NCBI GenBank assembly: GCA_049325315.1 | Contig: JBMONB010000016.1 | Coordinates: forward strand, 62,001-126,000 | Source of the DNA: JAWLHU01 sp049325315 | GTDB taxonomy: Bacteria; Bacillota; Sulfobacillia; Symbiobacteriales; Symbiobacteriaceae | Reading direction: 5' to 3' | Length of the DNA: 64,000 bases | Shown here: positions 33,058-40,992 of the stretch, piece by piece | Layout of the letters: every line of letters starts with the position of its first letter | Position numbering within the stretch: position 1 is the first letter of the stretch | The notes under the pieces: generated by a model | The model's input: only the letters and a program-made list of their open reading frames with translations | Databases searched by the model: none | What the model was told of the DNA's origin: nothing | Made by a program: the position numbers and the translations under genes

Positions 33058-33942
33058 ATGCGCAAGGCCGCCTGGTCCCGCATCGAGGAGGAGTTGGCCG
33101 CCCTGCCCCCGCCGCTGCGCCGGGAGGCGCTGGTCCTGCGCCGGTCGATGGCGGCACGGAATCAGGCGGCAGATGGCGCCGGCTACTTCGACCACCCCGA
33201 TTCCTACCCAACGCCGCAGGTGATTGCCTGGCTGGGCGAGCGCTACCTCCCGGCAGAGCCTGACTTTGTGGAGCGGGTGCTGACCGCCTCGCTCTGGCTC
33301 TTCCTCTATATTCGGCTGCAGGACGATGTGCTGGATGACCCGGCAGCCCGGCGGGAGGGGCTGCTCCTGGGGAATATCTGCGTGCAGCGGGGGATGGCGG
33401 AGCTCTACAGGCTGCTCCCCGAGGCCGGTGCGTTCAGGCAGGAGGCCGAGGCGGCCTGGACCGCCTTCTCGGCAGCCACCGCCTGGGAGAAGGCGGCGCA
33501 CTGGGGGCGACAAGCTCCCTTTGGTGAGGCAGACCTGGACCTGCTGGGCGAGAAGTTCGCGGCGATCCGCATCCCTGTGGCGGCGATTCTCTGCCGGGCG
33601 GGGCGGCCCGATCTGATTCCCTGTTATGGCGGCGTGCTCCAGGACCTGGGCACAGCGGTGCAGATGGCCAACGACCTGCACAACTGGGAGGAAGACCTGG
33701 CGGCGGGGAACTTCACCTACTTCCTGACCCTGGCGGGCGATGACCCGGCCCAGGCCATTGCCGGGGGCATGGCGGCCGAGGCCTGCCTGGCGGTGGCCCG
33801 GCGCCGCCTGGCGAGGGCGCTGGAGGCGCTGCCGCCCGATGGCCCCGAACCGCTCCGCGCGCACCTGAGCGAGCGGGCCGAGCGGCTGCGTGCCCGGCAT
33901 GAGCGGTTGATCCGGGCGAAACTGGGCCTCGCGGAGCGCTGA
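33058..33942 (+). CDS. Class I isoprenoid-synthase-fold protein
   Basis: The ATG at 33058 follows AGGAGG at 8 bases; the open frame upstream to 32926 has weaker starts. The 294-aa, almost wholly helical protein has the two metal-binding motifs of class I prenyl/terpene synthases: DDVLD within LQDDVLDDP (residues 89-93) and NDLHNWEED (205-213), which matches an NDxxNxxxD variant. It therefore probably ionises or transfers an allylic diphosphate. I cannot tell a cyclase from a prenyltransferase by sequence. It is the first gene of a five-gene unit, 20 bases before a radical SAM gene. Confidence 0.8.
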   Translation: MRKAAWSRIEEELAALPPPLRREALVLRRSMAARNQAADGAGYFDHPDSYPTPQVIAWLGERYLPAEPDFVERVLTASLWLFLYIRLQDDVLDDPAARREGLLLGNICVQRGMAELYRLLPEAGAFRQEAEAAWTAFSAATAWEKAAHWGRQAPFGEADLDLLGEKFAAIRIPVAAILCRAGRPDLIPCYGGVLQDLGTAVQMANDLHNWEEDLAAGNFTYFLTLAGDDPAQAIAGGMAAEACLAVARRRLARALEALPPDGPEPLRAHLSERAERLRARHERLIRAKLGLAER

Positions 33943-33962
33943 GAGCGGGGGGAGCGCATCAC

Positions 33963-34961
33963 ATGCTGGATATTGAGATCAACACGATCTGTAACCTGCG
34001 GTGTAAGACCTGCTTCGTCGATGGCTACCACCGCTTCGACAACCCGGTCACGGTGCCGCGGGAGCGGGTGCGGGCGATCATGGAGGCGGGGCGGGAGCGG
34101 TACGGCGGAACGCTGCACCTGATGGGCGGCGAGCCGATGCTCCACCCCGAGCTGCTGGAGATCATGGCCGACGGCTTCGCCCTCGGCTTCACCGATGTGC
34201 TGATCAACACCAACGGCACCCGCATGGATGCAGAGACCGCTGCCCGGCTGGCCGCCTTTGCGGCGGTGGATGTGCTGGTCAGCCTCGACGGGCCGGAGGA
34301 GCTAAATGACGAGATTCGGGGTCCCGGGGTCTACCAGAGGGCGATGGAGACGATCGGGCTGCTGACGGCGGCCGGCGTGGCGACATCGATCATGGTGACG
34401 GTCACCCGGCGGCTCCTGCCGCTGCTGCCCGGCTGGATCGGCGAGCTGCGGGCCATGGGCGGGCTGAAGCTGATCCACCTGATGCCCGTGGGCCAGCTGG
34501 CCTCGGAGCAGCGGGCGGAGGCGCTCGCCTACACCGACCTGCTGAGCGCCCGGGAGCTGCTGCAGCTCTACCTGGTCAGTTGGGTCAACCGGCCGCTGAC
34601 CAAGATTACCGAGGACCCGCTGGTCAATCTCTTCTATTACAAGATGGGCCTGCACCCCCGCAAGGCGGACCAGTGCGAGGCCTGCTCCACCCGGATTGCG
34701 GTGCAGGCGGACGGGTCGATCAGCCCGTGTCATCCATCGAACTACAGCTTTGGGCGGCTGGGGGAGATGGACCTGGAGGAGCTGCCGCTGATCGAGACAT
34801 ACCAGCGGATGGAGGCCAACGACTTTGACCTCTGCCGGACCTGCCGGTACAACGACATCTGCGGAATGTGCGGGGCCAGGGCCTACGCCGCCACGGGCGA
34901 TCCGCTGGGGGCGGTGCCGGTCTGCGTCGAGCTGAAGCAGTTGCTGGGGTTGGAAACATGA
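33963..34961 (+). CDS. Radical SAM / SPASM-domain enzyme
   Basis: The 332-aa protein has the radical SAM cluster motif C-x3-C-x2-C (Cys10, 14, 17), GGEP (55-58) and a full SPASM domain: C-x9-G-x4-C (Cys241, Gly251, Cys256) followed by C-x2-C-x5-C-x2-C (291, 294, 300, 303) and a last Cys321, with another at 238. That pattern supports two auxiliary [4Fe-4S] clusters. SPASM enzymes mostly modify ribosomal peptides or act as anaerobic maturases. GGGGGGAG precedes the ATG, and the stop overlaps the next start (ATGA), so the two are translationally coupled. Confidence 0.92.
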   Translation: MLDIEINTICNLRCKTCFVDGYHRFDNPVTVPRERVRAIMEAGRERYGGTLHLMGGEPMLHPELLEIMADGFALGFTDVLINTNGTRMDAETAARLAAFAAVDVLVSLDGPEELNDEIRGPGVYQRAMETIGLLTAAGVATSIMVTVTRRLLPLLPGWIGELRAMGGLKLIHLMPVGQLASEQRAEALAYTDLLSARELLQLYLVSWVNRPLTKITEDPLVNLFYYKMGLHPRKADQCEACSTRIAVQADGSISPCHPSNYSFGRLGEMDLEELPLIETYQRMEANDFDLCRTCRYNDICGMCGARAYAATGDPLGAVPVCVELKQLLGLET

Positions 34962-36280
34962 GCGGTCTAGCGGGTCTTGAGGCGCTTGTGGTCGCGGTTC
35001 GGGCTCTGCTGGAGCATGATGGGCAAGAGTTCTGGGCCCCGGCCCCGCCGCCGGAGCCGCTGGACCCTGCGCTGGCGGGGCTGCTTGCGCAGTTGGAGCC
35101 CGGCTCCTGGCAGCGGGATCTGGGTCTGGCCCTGGCGCTCCGCCGCAACGGCCCGCTGCGGCAGGCCTACCTGCGGGCGGCGCTGGCCCGGGGCGGCCTG
35201 CCGGACCTGCTGGAGCGGCTGGCTCTGGCAGAGGGCGAGGGCTGGCCTGCGCTGCGCCTGCGGCTGCTGGCGGGGGCGTGGCGGAACGACCCGGTGCGGC
35301 TGGAGTCGCTGGCGGAGGGGCTGGCGGAGCGGGTAGGGCTGGGGTTGGCTGCCGGGCTGGCGTACCTTGACCCGGCGGTCCGGCTGCCGGCGGAGGCCTG
35401 GGAGGTGCCCCGGCTGAGCCAGCCGCCGGAGGTGGGGGCCGGGGTGGTCTTCCCGGCGGCGGTGATTGCCGAGGCGCTCCTGACAGCCGGCTCTCTCAGC
35501 GTGGCCCCTCTGGTGAAGGAGATCGTCGACCGGTGGACACCGGTGGGCTGGAGTTACTGGAACCCCGCTTTCCTGCCCCCCGACGCCGACACCCTGGGCC
35601 AGGTGCTCCAGGTTCTTGTGCGCACCCTGGATCCGGGCGATTTCGGGCGGTTTGCCGCCGGCCCGGCGGCCCTGGCGGCGGCGCAGGTGGGGCCCGACGG
35701 CGCTGTGCCGGTCATGCTGGCCGCCGGCGGCGCCTGGAGCCGGGAGGCGGCGGATGGGGTCTGGGTGGTGCGGCGCTGCCCGGCGGTGGCGGCCAACCTC
35801 TTTACCGGGCTCTACCTGCTGGACCCCGAGCGGTACGGCGAGACCGCCGAGCGGGGCGCCCGCTTGCTGCTGTCCTGGCGGGAGAGGACCGGGAGCTGGG
35901 AGGGGCCGGGCTATCGCCCGCCCTACGGCCGGTATGTGGCCCTGCGCTTCCTGGCCTTGCTGGGTAGTTTTGAGGGGCTCGCGGATGAGAGGGAGCTGAT
36001 TCTGGCTGAACAAAGGTGGGACGGCTCCTGGGGGACGCCCCAGGCCACCGCCCTGAACCTGAGTACGCTCCTCACCCTCGGGGAGCGGGGCGATGCGGTG
36101 GATCGGGCCGCCCTCTACCTGACCGAGACCCAGCAGGTGCAGGGCTGCTGGCGCTCCGAGCCGCTCTGGCTGACGCCGGGGCCGGGGGGCTACCCTGCCA
36201 CCTACTACGAGAGCGTTCCGGTGACCACGGCCCTCTGCCTCCGGGCGCTGGCCCGGTGGATGGCCCACCGCCGGACTTGA
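34958..36280 (+). CDS. Squalene-cyclase-like alpha/alpha-toroid protein
   Basis: The 440-aa protein looks like a terpenoid cyclase/prenyltransferase toroid. Class II cyclases use a DxDD acid motif; here the matching place reads PPDADTLGQVL (DADT, 209-212), keeping the middle aspartate that acts as the acid and losing the last. QW-like repeats occur at GSWEG (312-316), GSWGT (356-360) and GCWRS (396-400), and the C-terminal ESVPVTTALCLRAL helix is typical. The N-terminal 150 residues are Leu/Ala-rich helices without clear QW motifs. It begins inside the stop of the radical SAM gene. Enzyme activity is plausible, not shown. Confidence 0.75.
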   Translation: MSGLAGLEALVVAVRALLEHDGQEFWAPAPPPEPLDPALAGLLAQLEPGSWQRDLGLALALRRNGPLRQAYLRAALARGGLPDLLERLALAEGEGWPALRLRLLAGAWRNDPVRLESLAEGLAERVGLGLAAGLAYLDPAVRLPAEAWEVPRLSQPPEVGAGVVFPAAVIAEALLTAGSLSVAPLVKEIVDRWTPVGWSYWNPAFLPPDADTLGQVLQVLVRTLDPGDFGRFAAGPAALAAAQVGPDGAVPVMLAAGGAWSREAADGVWVVRRCPAVAANLFTGLYLLDPERYGETAERGARLLLSWRERTGSWEGPGYRPPYGRYVALRFLALLGSFEGLADERELILAEQRWDGSWGTPQATALNLSTLLTLGERGDAVDRAALYLTETQQVQGCWRSEPLWLTPGPGGYPATYYESVPVTTALCLRALARWMAHRRT

Positions 36281-36318
36281 CTTCCCGGTTACCTAATCGC
36301 AAGCGGGGAGGGATGAGC

Positions 36319-36516
36319 ATGCGTCCCGAGATGAATCGACTGGTCGAGAAGGCGATGGCCGAGCCCGCTTACATGCAGCGGCTTCTGGCCAACCCCCAGG
36401 AGGCCGCCCGCGAGGCCGGTGTTGAGCTTACCGAGGAGGAGCTGGCCCAGATCAAGCCCCTGAACCTGAGCGATGCCAGCAGCCTGCTGGAAGCCCAGAA
36501 GCGCGCCGGGTGTTAG
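36319..36516 (+). CDS. Small NHLP-leader-like peptide (possible RiPP precursor), 65 aa
   Basis: The ATG at 36319 follows GGAGG at 7 bases; the ATG at 36313 overlaps that site. The peptide resembles leaders of the nitrile-hydratase-leader (Os1348/Franean1-type) clan: a helix with LVEKAMAEPAYMQRLL, then ANPQEAAREAGVELTEEEL (residues 25-42) and a short tail ending in QKRAGC. There is no GG cleavage site, and the only cysteine is the final residue. Encoded among a radical SAM enzyme, two terpenoid-type proteins and a peptidase-like gene, it is a good candidate substrate, but that role is inferred. Confidence 0.75.
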   Translation: MRPEMNRLVEKAMAEPAYMQRLLANPQEAAREAGVELTEEELAQIKPLNLSDASSLLEAQKRAGC

Positions 36517-36525
36517 ACGGTTGGG

Positions 36526-36550
36526 GGGCGGCACCGTGCTGGTGCCGCCC
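36526..36550 (+). terminator. Hairpin between precursor-like gene and peptidase-like gene
   Basis: GGGCGGCACC pairs with GGTGCCGCCC (10 bp, 5-base loop) ten bases after the small gene's stop; a weak GTTTTA follows later. It probably attenuates transcription into the next gene or protects the upstream mRNA end, giving more of the small peptide than of the downstream protein. Confidence 0.65.
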
Positions 36551-36579
36551 TGCCGCACGTTTTAGGAGGAGGATTCTCG

Positions 36580-38724
36580 GTGACGGAAAAGGTGACCCGG
36601 GCGGGCTGGCAGCAGCTCGCCACCGAACTGCTGGAGCTCTACCGGGGCGAGCTGGCCCGCCACGGGATCAGCCTGGGGCCCGACCTGCACCTGGAGGCCG
36701 ATGAGTCCACCCCCTACAGCTACTGCGACCTGGCCACGGGCCGCATCTCGCTCAACCTGCCGGGAACCGACCGCTTCGCCGACCTGCTCGTGATTATGGC
36801 GGTGGGCGGCCTGCTGGGCACTCGCGGGATGGATGAAGCGCTGCGCGCCCTGCGGGCGCTCCAGCCCTACCTGCTGGGCCATGAGCTGGCCCACTACCTG
36901 CGGGAGCGGTTCGGGGCCTTCACCCCGAACCACTGGGTCGAGGAGCACGTGGCCAACCGGCTGGGCATGGCGCTGGCCTGCACCGTGCCGGCCTTTACCG
37001 CCGAGCTGGACTTCCTGCGCCGCCTGGCGGAGGGGGCCCGGGAGCGGCTGCCCCTCCGGGAAGACCAGGTGGTCGGGGCGCTCCGGGAGACCCACGCCGC
37101 CGCCGTGGAGGAGGTCTTGGCCTTCGCCGAACTGACCGGCGCCGACGAGCTGGAGGCGCTGCGGGCGGCGGGGCTTGAGGCCGAGGTGGCCGCCCTGAGC
37201 GACCGGCGGGACCGGAGTGCGACCGCCTTCAACGAGTCCTACCTGACCGATGCCACCGCCTACATGCGCCAGCAGCTGGCCTGGTTCTGCCAGCAGGTGC
37301 TGGAGCCCGAGCCGCCCGAGCTGGGGGCGGAGCTGGAGGCCCACCTGCTGACCGCCTCCTGGGAGGAGCGGCTCCAGGCCGAGAGCGCCGAGGTGCTGGC
37401 CCGCCTCGCTGCGGTGGATGATCCAGCCGCTCCGCCCGCATGGAGCGGGGCGGAGCGGCTGGCGGCCGCTGCCGGGGCAGACGACCGCCTGCGGGCCATC
37501 GCCCTGGAGCAGCTGCGGGAGGCAGGCGATGCGGAGTCTCTGTTGGGCCTGCTGCGGGAGGCCGCTGCCTCCTGCCGCCGCTATGCCGCCCTGCAGGCGC
37601 AGGCCGGGGGGCAGGGGGCGCTCCGGGAGGCGCTCGCCGACGCCCACCACCTGGCGCTGGAGGTCGGGGCGGAGGCGGCGGGGGCGCTGGCCGGGCTGCC
37701 GCTGCACGTGGTGCGGGCGGGGCTCGGGAGCCAGACAGACCGGGCCCGGGCGATCACCCTGGGGCTGGTCCGCCGGCGCCTGACCGGGGAGGCCCGGCGC
37801 CTGGCCGCCTCGCTCCTGCACCCCGAGCCGCTTCCCCCCATGGACCAGGCCGAATTCCGGCAGGCGCTGCTGGCCGACCCCGACCCGCTGGTAGCCACAG
37901 AGGCGGGGGCGGCAGGCCGGCTAGACCGGGAGACGCTGGCGGAGCTGCCCTTCTTCCGGGCCGCCCCGCTCCTGCGCCCCCTGCGCGGGGCCGAGCTGCT
38001 CCCGCTGGCCCGGGCGGCTGCGGAGGTGCGCGCTGAGCCTGGCGCCGTGCTGGCCCGCGGCGGCCACCGGCTGGAGCGCCTCCTCCTGCGGGGAGACGGG
38101 CGGCTGGTCGGGCTGGTGGAAGGATTCGCCGGGGCGCCCGTGCGGCGCACCGTGCGCCTGGCCGCTGGGCAGCGGGCCCTGGGGATCGCCGTGCCGGAGT
38201 TCCTGGCCATCTGCCGGGAGGAGCCGAAGCTGGCGCGAATCATCGCCCTGCACCTGGCCCACCGGGTCTGGGAGCGCCACGCCCCCCACCTGCAAGGCCC
38301 GGCTGCCGCTCCGGGGGCGCCCCTGCCCAACCGGCCCCTGCTGCCCGCCGAGAAGGCGCTGACCCTGCTGGACACCGACCTGTTCGGTCCCCACGGCAGC
38401 CAGGCGCTGCTGGGGATCGCCGAGGCGTTCGTGACCCGGTTCTACCCTGCCGGGGCCCCCCTGGCGGAGGCGCACAGCGCCCCCCGGCTCCTGGTGGTCG
38501 TGGCCGGACAGGTCCGGACCGGGGGCGTGGTGTCGGGGCCCGGCGCGGTGCTGGGCGACACCGAGTGCCTCCTGGCCCGCCCCTGGCGAGAGCCGGTCAC
38601 AGCTGTCAGCCCGAGCGTTACCGTGGAGGCCGAGCACGACGCCTTCCAGCGGCTCCTCTACGCCCTGGGCGACCTCCCCTTCCACCTGGCCCGGCGCCAG
38701 GCACGCCGGCTGAGCCTGGGGTGA
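36580..38724 (+). CDS. Large HELAH metallopeptidase-like protein with C-terminal cyclic-nucleotide-binding-like domains
   Basis: This 714-aa protein starts at a GTG behind AGGAGGAGG. Residues 101-105 are HELAH, with Glu121/122 20 residues later in WVEEHVANRLG, a gluzincin-like zinc site. The middle (about 200-460) is Ala/Leu-rich helical-repeat-like. Two C-terminal stretches look like cyclic-nucleotide-binding beta-rolls: a degenerate one around GAVLARGGHRLERLLL and a clearer one around FYPAGAPLAEAHSAPRLLVV with GPGAVLGDTECLL. There are no membrane segments. It could be the leader peptidase of the locus, possibly under nucleotide control; that is inference. Confidence 0.75.
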   Translation: MTEKVTRAGWQQLATELLELYRGELARHGISLGPDLHLEADESTPYSYCDLATGRISLNLPGTDRFADLLVIMAVGGLLGTRGMDEALRALRALQPYLLGHELAHYLRERFGAFTPNHWVEEHVANRLGMALACTVPAFTAELDFLRRLAEGARERLPLREDQVVGALRETHAAAVEEVLAFAELTGADELEALRAAGLEAEVAALSDRRDRSATAFNESYLTDATAYMRQQLAWFCQQVLEPEPPELGAELEAHLLTASWEERLQAESAEVLARLAAVDDPAAPPAWSGAERLAAAAGADDRLRAIALEQLREAGDAESLLGLLREAAASCRRYAALQAQAGGQGALREALADAHHLALEVGAEAAGALAGLPLHVVRAGLGSQTDRARAITLGLVRRRLTGEARRLAASLLHPEPLPPMDQAEFRQALLADPDPLVATEAGAAGRLDRETLAELPFFRAAPLLRPLRGAELLPLARAAAEVRAEPGAVLARGGHRLERLLLRGDGRLVGLVEGFAGAPVRRTVRLAAGQRALGIAVPEFLAICREEPKLARIIALHLAHRVWERHAPHLQGPAAAPGAPLPNRPLLPAEKALTLLDTDLFGPHGSQALLGIAEAFVTRFYPAGAPLAEAHSAPRLLVVVAGQVRTGGVVSGPGAVLGDTECLLARPWREPVTAVSPSVTVEAEHDAFQRLLYALGDLPFHLARRQARRLSLG

Positions 38725-38998
38725 GGGGGGTACCCCCCGGGTGAAAAGGTGTTTCGAACGCTTAGCGTCAGTTTTTGACACCCCCAGAAGGCAGCCGGAT
38801 GTGCAAAAGCTGACACTATCGGTCTCCATCACCCCTGGAAAGGCCCTCCAGGCCCATAGATCTCTCTGCATTACCCACAAGTCGTCGCCAAAAATCATAG
38901 ATCTGGCCGAAACCTACCCCTGGGGGGTACTAAACCGGGCGTTAGAGTCAGGAATTGCGCAGGAGGGCGACCCAGGGACGTGTCAAAAACTGACGGAA
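38725..38998. repeat. Intergenic repeat family 2, copy 2 (reverse orientation)
   Basis: Read on the minus strand this copy has the same parts in the same order as the element at 26846: TTCCGTCAGTTTTTGACAC (to 38998), TGCGCAATTCCTGAC (38947-38961), a TAGTACCCCCC tract, GTCAGCTTTTGCAC (38801-38814), GGGTGTCAAAAACTGACG (38766-38783) and GGGGGGTACCCCCC (38725-38738). It begins directly after the stop of the large peptidase-like gene. Confidence 0.75.
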
Positions 38999-39040
38999 CC
39001 CTCGGGCCCCCAGGGGAAAGCCCGTAGTCCAGCGCTCCGG

Positions 39041-39160
39041 CCCCCCGATCCCCTGCCCCCTGCCCCCTGCTCCCTGCTCCCGATCCCCTGCCCCCAGTCC
39101 CCTGCCCCCTGGCCCCGATCCCCTGCCCCCAGTCCCCGATCCCCTGCCCCCTGCCCCCGG
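39041..39160. repeat. CCCTGCCCC-rich minisatellite
   Basis: About 120 bases consist of degenerate tandem units of CCCTGCCCC, GATCCCCTGCCCCC and CAGTCCC. Strand bias is strong (C on plus, G on minus), so the minus strand could form G-quadruplex-like structures just after the ilvB terminator. Not coding. Confidence 0.8.
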
Positions 39161-39169
39161 TACGCAACC

Positions 39170-39195
39170 GAAGCCGCCACGGTCGTGGCGGCTTC
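39170..39195 (-). terminator. Terminator hairpin at the end of the ilv operon
   Basis: GAAGCCGCCACG pairs with CGTGGCGGCTTC (12 bp, 2-base loop) six bases after the ilvB stop. There is no strong T-run on the minus strand (TTCGGTTGCG). Confidence 0.6.
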
Positions 39196-39200
39196 TCGTA

Positions 39201-40913
39201 TCAGGCTTTCGACTTCATGAGCGCCTCGGTATTGGCGCCCCCCGGCGGCACGATGGGGAAGACGTTCTCCTCCTCCACGCAGCGCACCTCCACAAAGACC
39301 GGCCCCTGGTGCGCCCTGGCCTCCGCCATGGCGGCGGACAGCTCTCCCACCCGCTCGACCCGCACGCCCTTGATTCCGTAAGCCTCGGCCAGCCGCACGA
39401 AGTCGGGCGTACCCGAGCGGAGGTCGACCTCCTTGTACCGGCCCTTGTAGAACATCTCCTGCCACTGGCGGACCATGCCAAGGTAGCCGTTGTTCAGCAC
39501 CACCACCTTGACCGGCAGGTTCTCCTGCACCACGGTGCCCAGCTCCTGGAGGCACATCTGGATCGAGCCGTCGCCGGAGATCACCACCACGTCCCGGTCG
39601 GGCCGGGCGATGGCCGCCCCGATGGCGGCAGGAAGGCCAAAGCCCATGGTGCCCAGACCGCATGAAGAGATCCAGGTGCGCGGCTCCGAGCGCAGGCAGT
39701 AGTGGGCAGCCCACATCTGGTGCTGGCCCACGTCGGTGGTAACGATCGCCTCGGAGCCGAAGGCCTCGTGCAGCGCCTGGAGCGCCTGCTGGGGCCGGGG
39801 AACGGCGTCGGGGTCGAACGATGTCTCCTCCCCCCGCCGCACGCCCCAGAGCGGGTGCTGGTCATGCCAGGCCTGGACCTGAGCCAACCACTCGCCCGGC
39901 TCCTGCGACCAGTCGCCCAGCGCCTCGTTCAGCTGCTTGAGCGCCAGGCCACAGTCGCCCACAAGGGGGATGTGAGAGGTGAGGTTCTTCGAGATCTCGG
40001 CCGGATCGATATCGATGTGGATGATCCGCGCCTTCGGGGCGAACCGGGCCGCCATGCCGGTCACCCGGTCATCGAAGCGCATGCCGCAGGCGATGAGCAG
40101 GTCGGCGTTGGCCACCGCCCGGTTGGCGGCGAAGGTGCCGTGCATGCCCAGCAGGCCGAAGCACTGCGGGTGATCCATGGGGAAGCCGCCCAGACCCATG
40201 AGCGTCTCCACCACCGGGGCGCCCATGCGCTCCGCCAGCCGGCGGAACGGGTCAGAGGCCCCGGGGGAGTGGACCACTCCGCCCCCGCAGAGCAGCACGG
40301 GCCGCTCCGCTGTCCGGATTGCCGACGCCGCCGCCTCCACCTGCTCCGGGTCAGCCGCCCCGGCCACGCGGTAGCCAGGCAGATGGACCCTCTCGGGGTA
40401 GCGGTAGGGGATTCGGGCGTTGGTCACATCTTTGGGGATGTCGATCAGAACCGGCCCCGGACGGCCCGTCTGGGCGATGTGAAAGGCCTCCTTCACCACG
40501 CGGAGCAGGTCAGCCGGATCGGTTACCAGGTAGTTGTGCTTGGTCACCGGCATGGTGATGCCGGTCACATCCGCCTCCTGGAAGGCGTCCCGCCCGATCA
40601 GGGGACGGATTACCTGTCCGGTGATGGCGACGATGGGGGTCGAGTCCATCATGGCGTCGCAGAGGCCGGTGATCAGGTTGGTAGCGCCGGGGCCCGATGT
40701 GGCCAGCACCACGCCGACCCTGCCGGTGGCCCGGGCGTAGCCCTGGGCGGCATGGATCGCCCCCTGCTCGTGGCGGGTCAGCACATGCCGGATCCCGCTG
40801 TCGTACAGCGCATCATAGATGTAGAGACTCGCCCCGCCAGGGTAGCCGAAGATCACCTCGACTCCTTCGGCTTCCAGCGCCTTCAGCAGTGCCTGTGCGG
40901 CCAACATTTCCAT
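39201..40913 (-). CDS. ilvB: Acetolactate synthase, large (catalytic) subunit
   Basis: The 570-aa ThDP/FAD enzyme joins pyruvate with pyruvate or 2-ketobutyrate in the first common step of valine, leucine and isoleucine synthesis. Family blocks include FGYPGGASLYIYDAL, HEQGAIHAAQGYARATG (catalytic Glu), RFDDRVTG and the ThDP motif GDGSIQMCLQEL...NNGYLGMVRQWQ. AAAGGGAG precedes the ATG. It is the last gene of the operon, about 6 kb from its regulatory subunit gene ilvN, which is unusual, since the two are normally adjacent. Confidence 0.96.
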   Translation of the reverse strand: MEMLAAQALLKALEAEGVEVIFGYPGGASLYIYDALYDSGIRHVLTRHEQGAIHAAQGYARATGRVGVVLATSGPGATNLITGLCDAMMDSTPIVAITGQVIRPLIGRDAFQEADVTGITMPVTKHNYLVTDPADLLRVVKEAFHIAQTGRPGPVLIDIPKDVTNARIPYRYPERVHLPGYRVAGAADPEQVEAAASAIRTAERPVLLCGGGVVHSPGASDPFRRLAERMGAPVVETLMGLGGFPMDHPQCFGLLGMHGTFAANRAVANADLLIACGMRFDDRVTGMAARFAPKARIIHIDIDPAEISKNLTSHIPLVGDCGLALKQLNEALGDWSQEPGEWLAQVQAWHDQHPLWGVRRGEETSFDPDAVPRPQQALQALHEAFGSEAIVTTDVGQHQMWAAHYCLRSEPRTWISSCGLGTMGFGLPAAIGAAIARPDRDVVVISGDGSIQMCLQELGTVVQENLPVKVVVLNNGYLGMVRQWQEMFYKGRYKEVDLRSGTPDFVRLAEAYGIKGVRVERVGELSAAMAEARAHQGPVFVEVRCVEEENVFPIVPPGGANTEALMKSKA

Positions 40914-40992
40914 GACCTTCAGCTCCCTTTAAGTAGGGGGAGGAAGAGGGCACCCTCCCCCCCACGCACGTAGTTTTCTCGGTCGCCCTCTG

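Noticed and set aside
33058..38724. A family 2 encapsulin system (cNMP-binding domain plus terpenoid cargo enzyme)
   Set aside because: Cyclic-nucleotide-binding-like domains and a terpenoid enzyme occur together, as in some family 2 encapsulins, but there is no HK97-fold shell protein; the cNMP-like domains are on a peptidase-like protein.
26846..38998. A composite transposon bounded by the two inverted copies of repeat family 2
   Set aside because: The two copies do flank 11.6 kb, but the interior holds ordinary metabolic genes (metY, fba, pfkB-type), there is no transposase, and I see no target-site duplication. Chance placement of a dispersed repeat is simpler.
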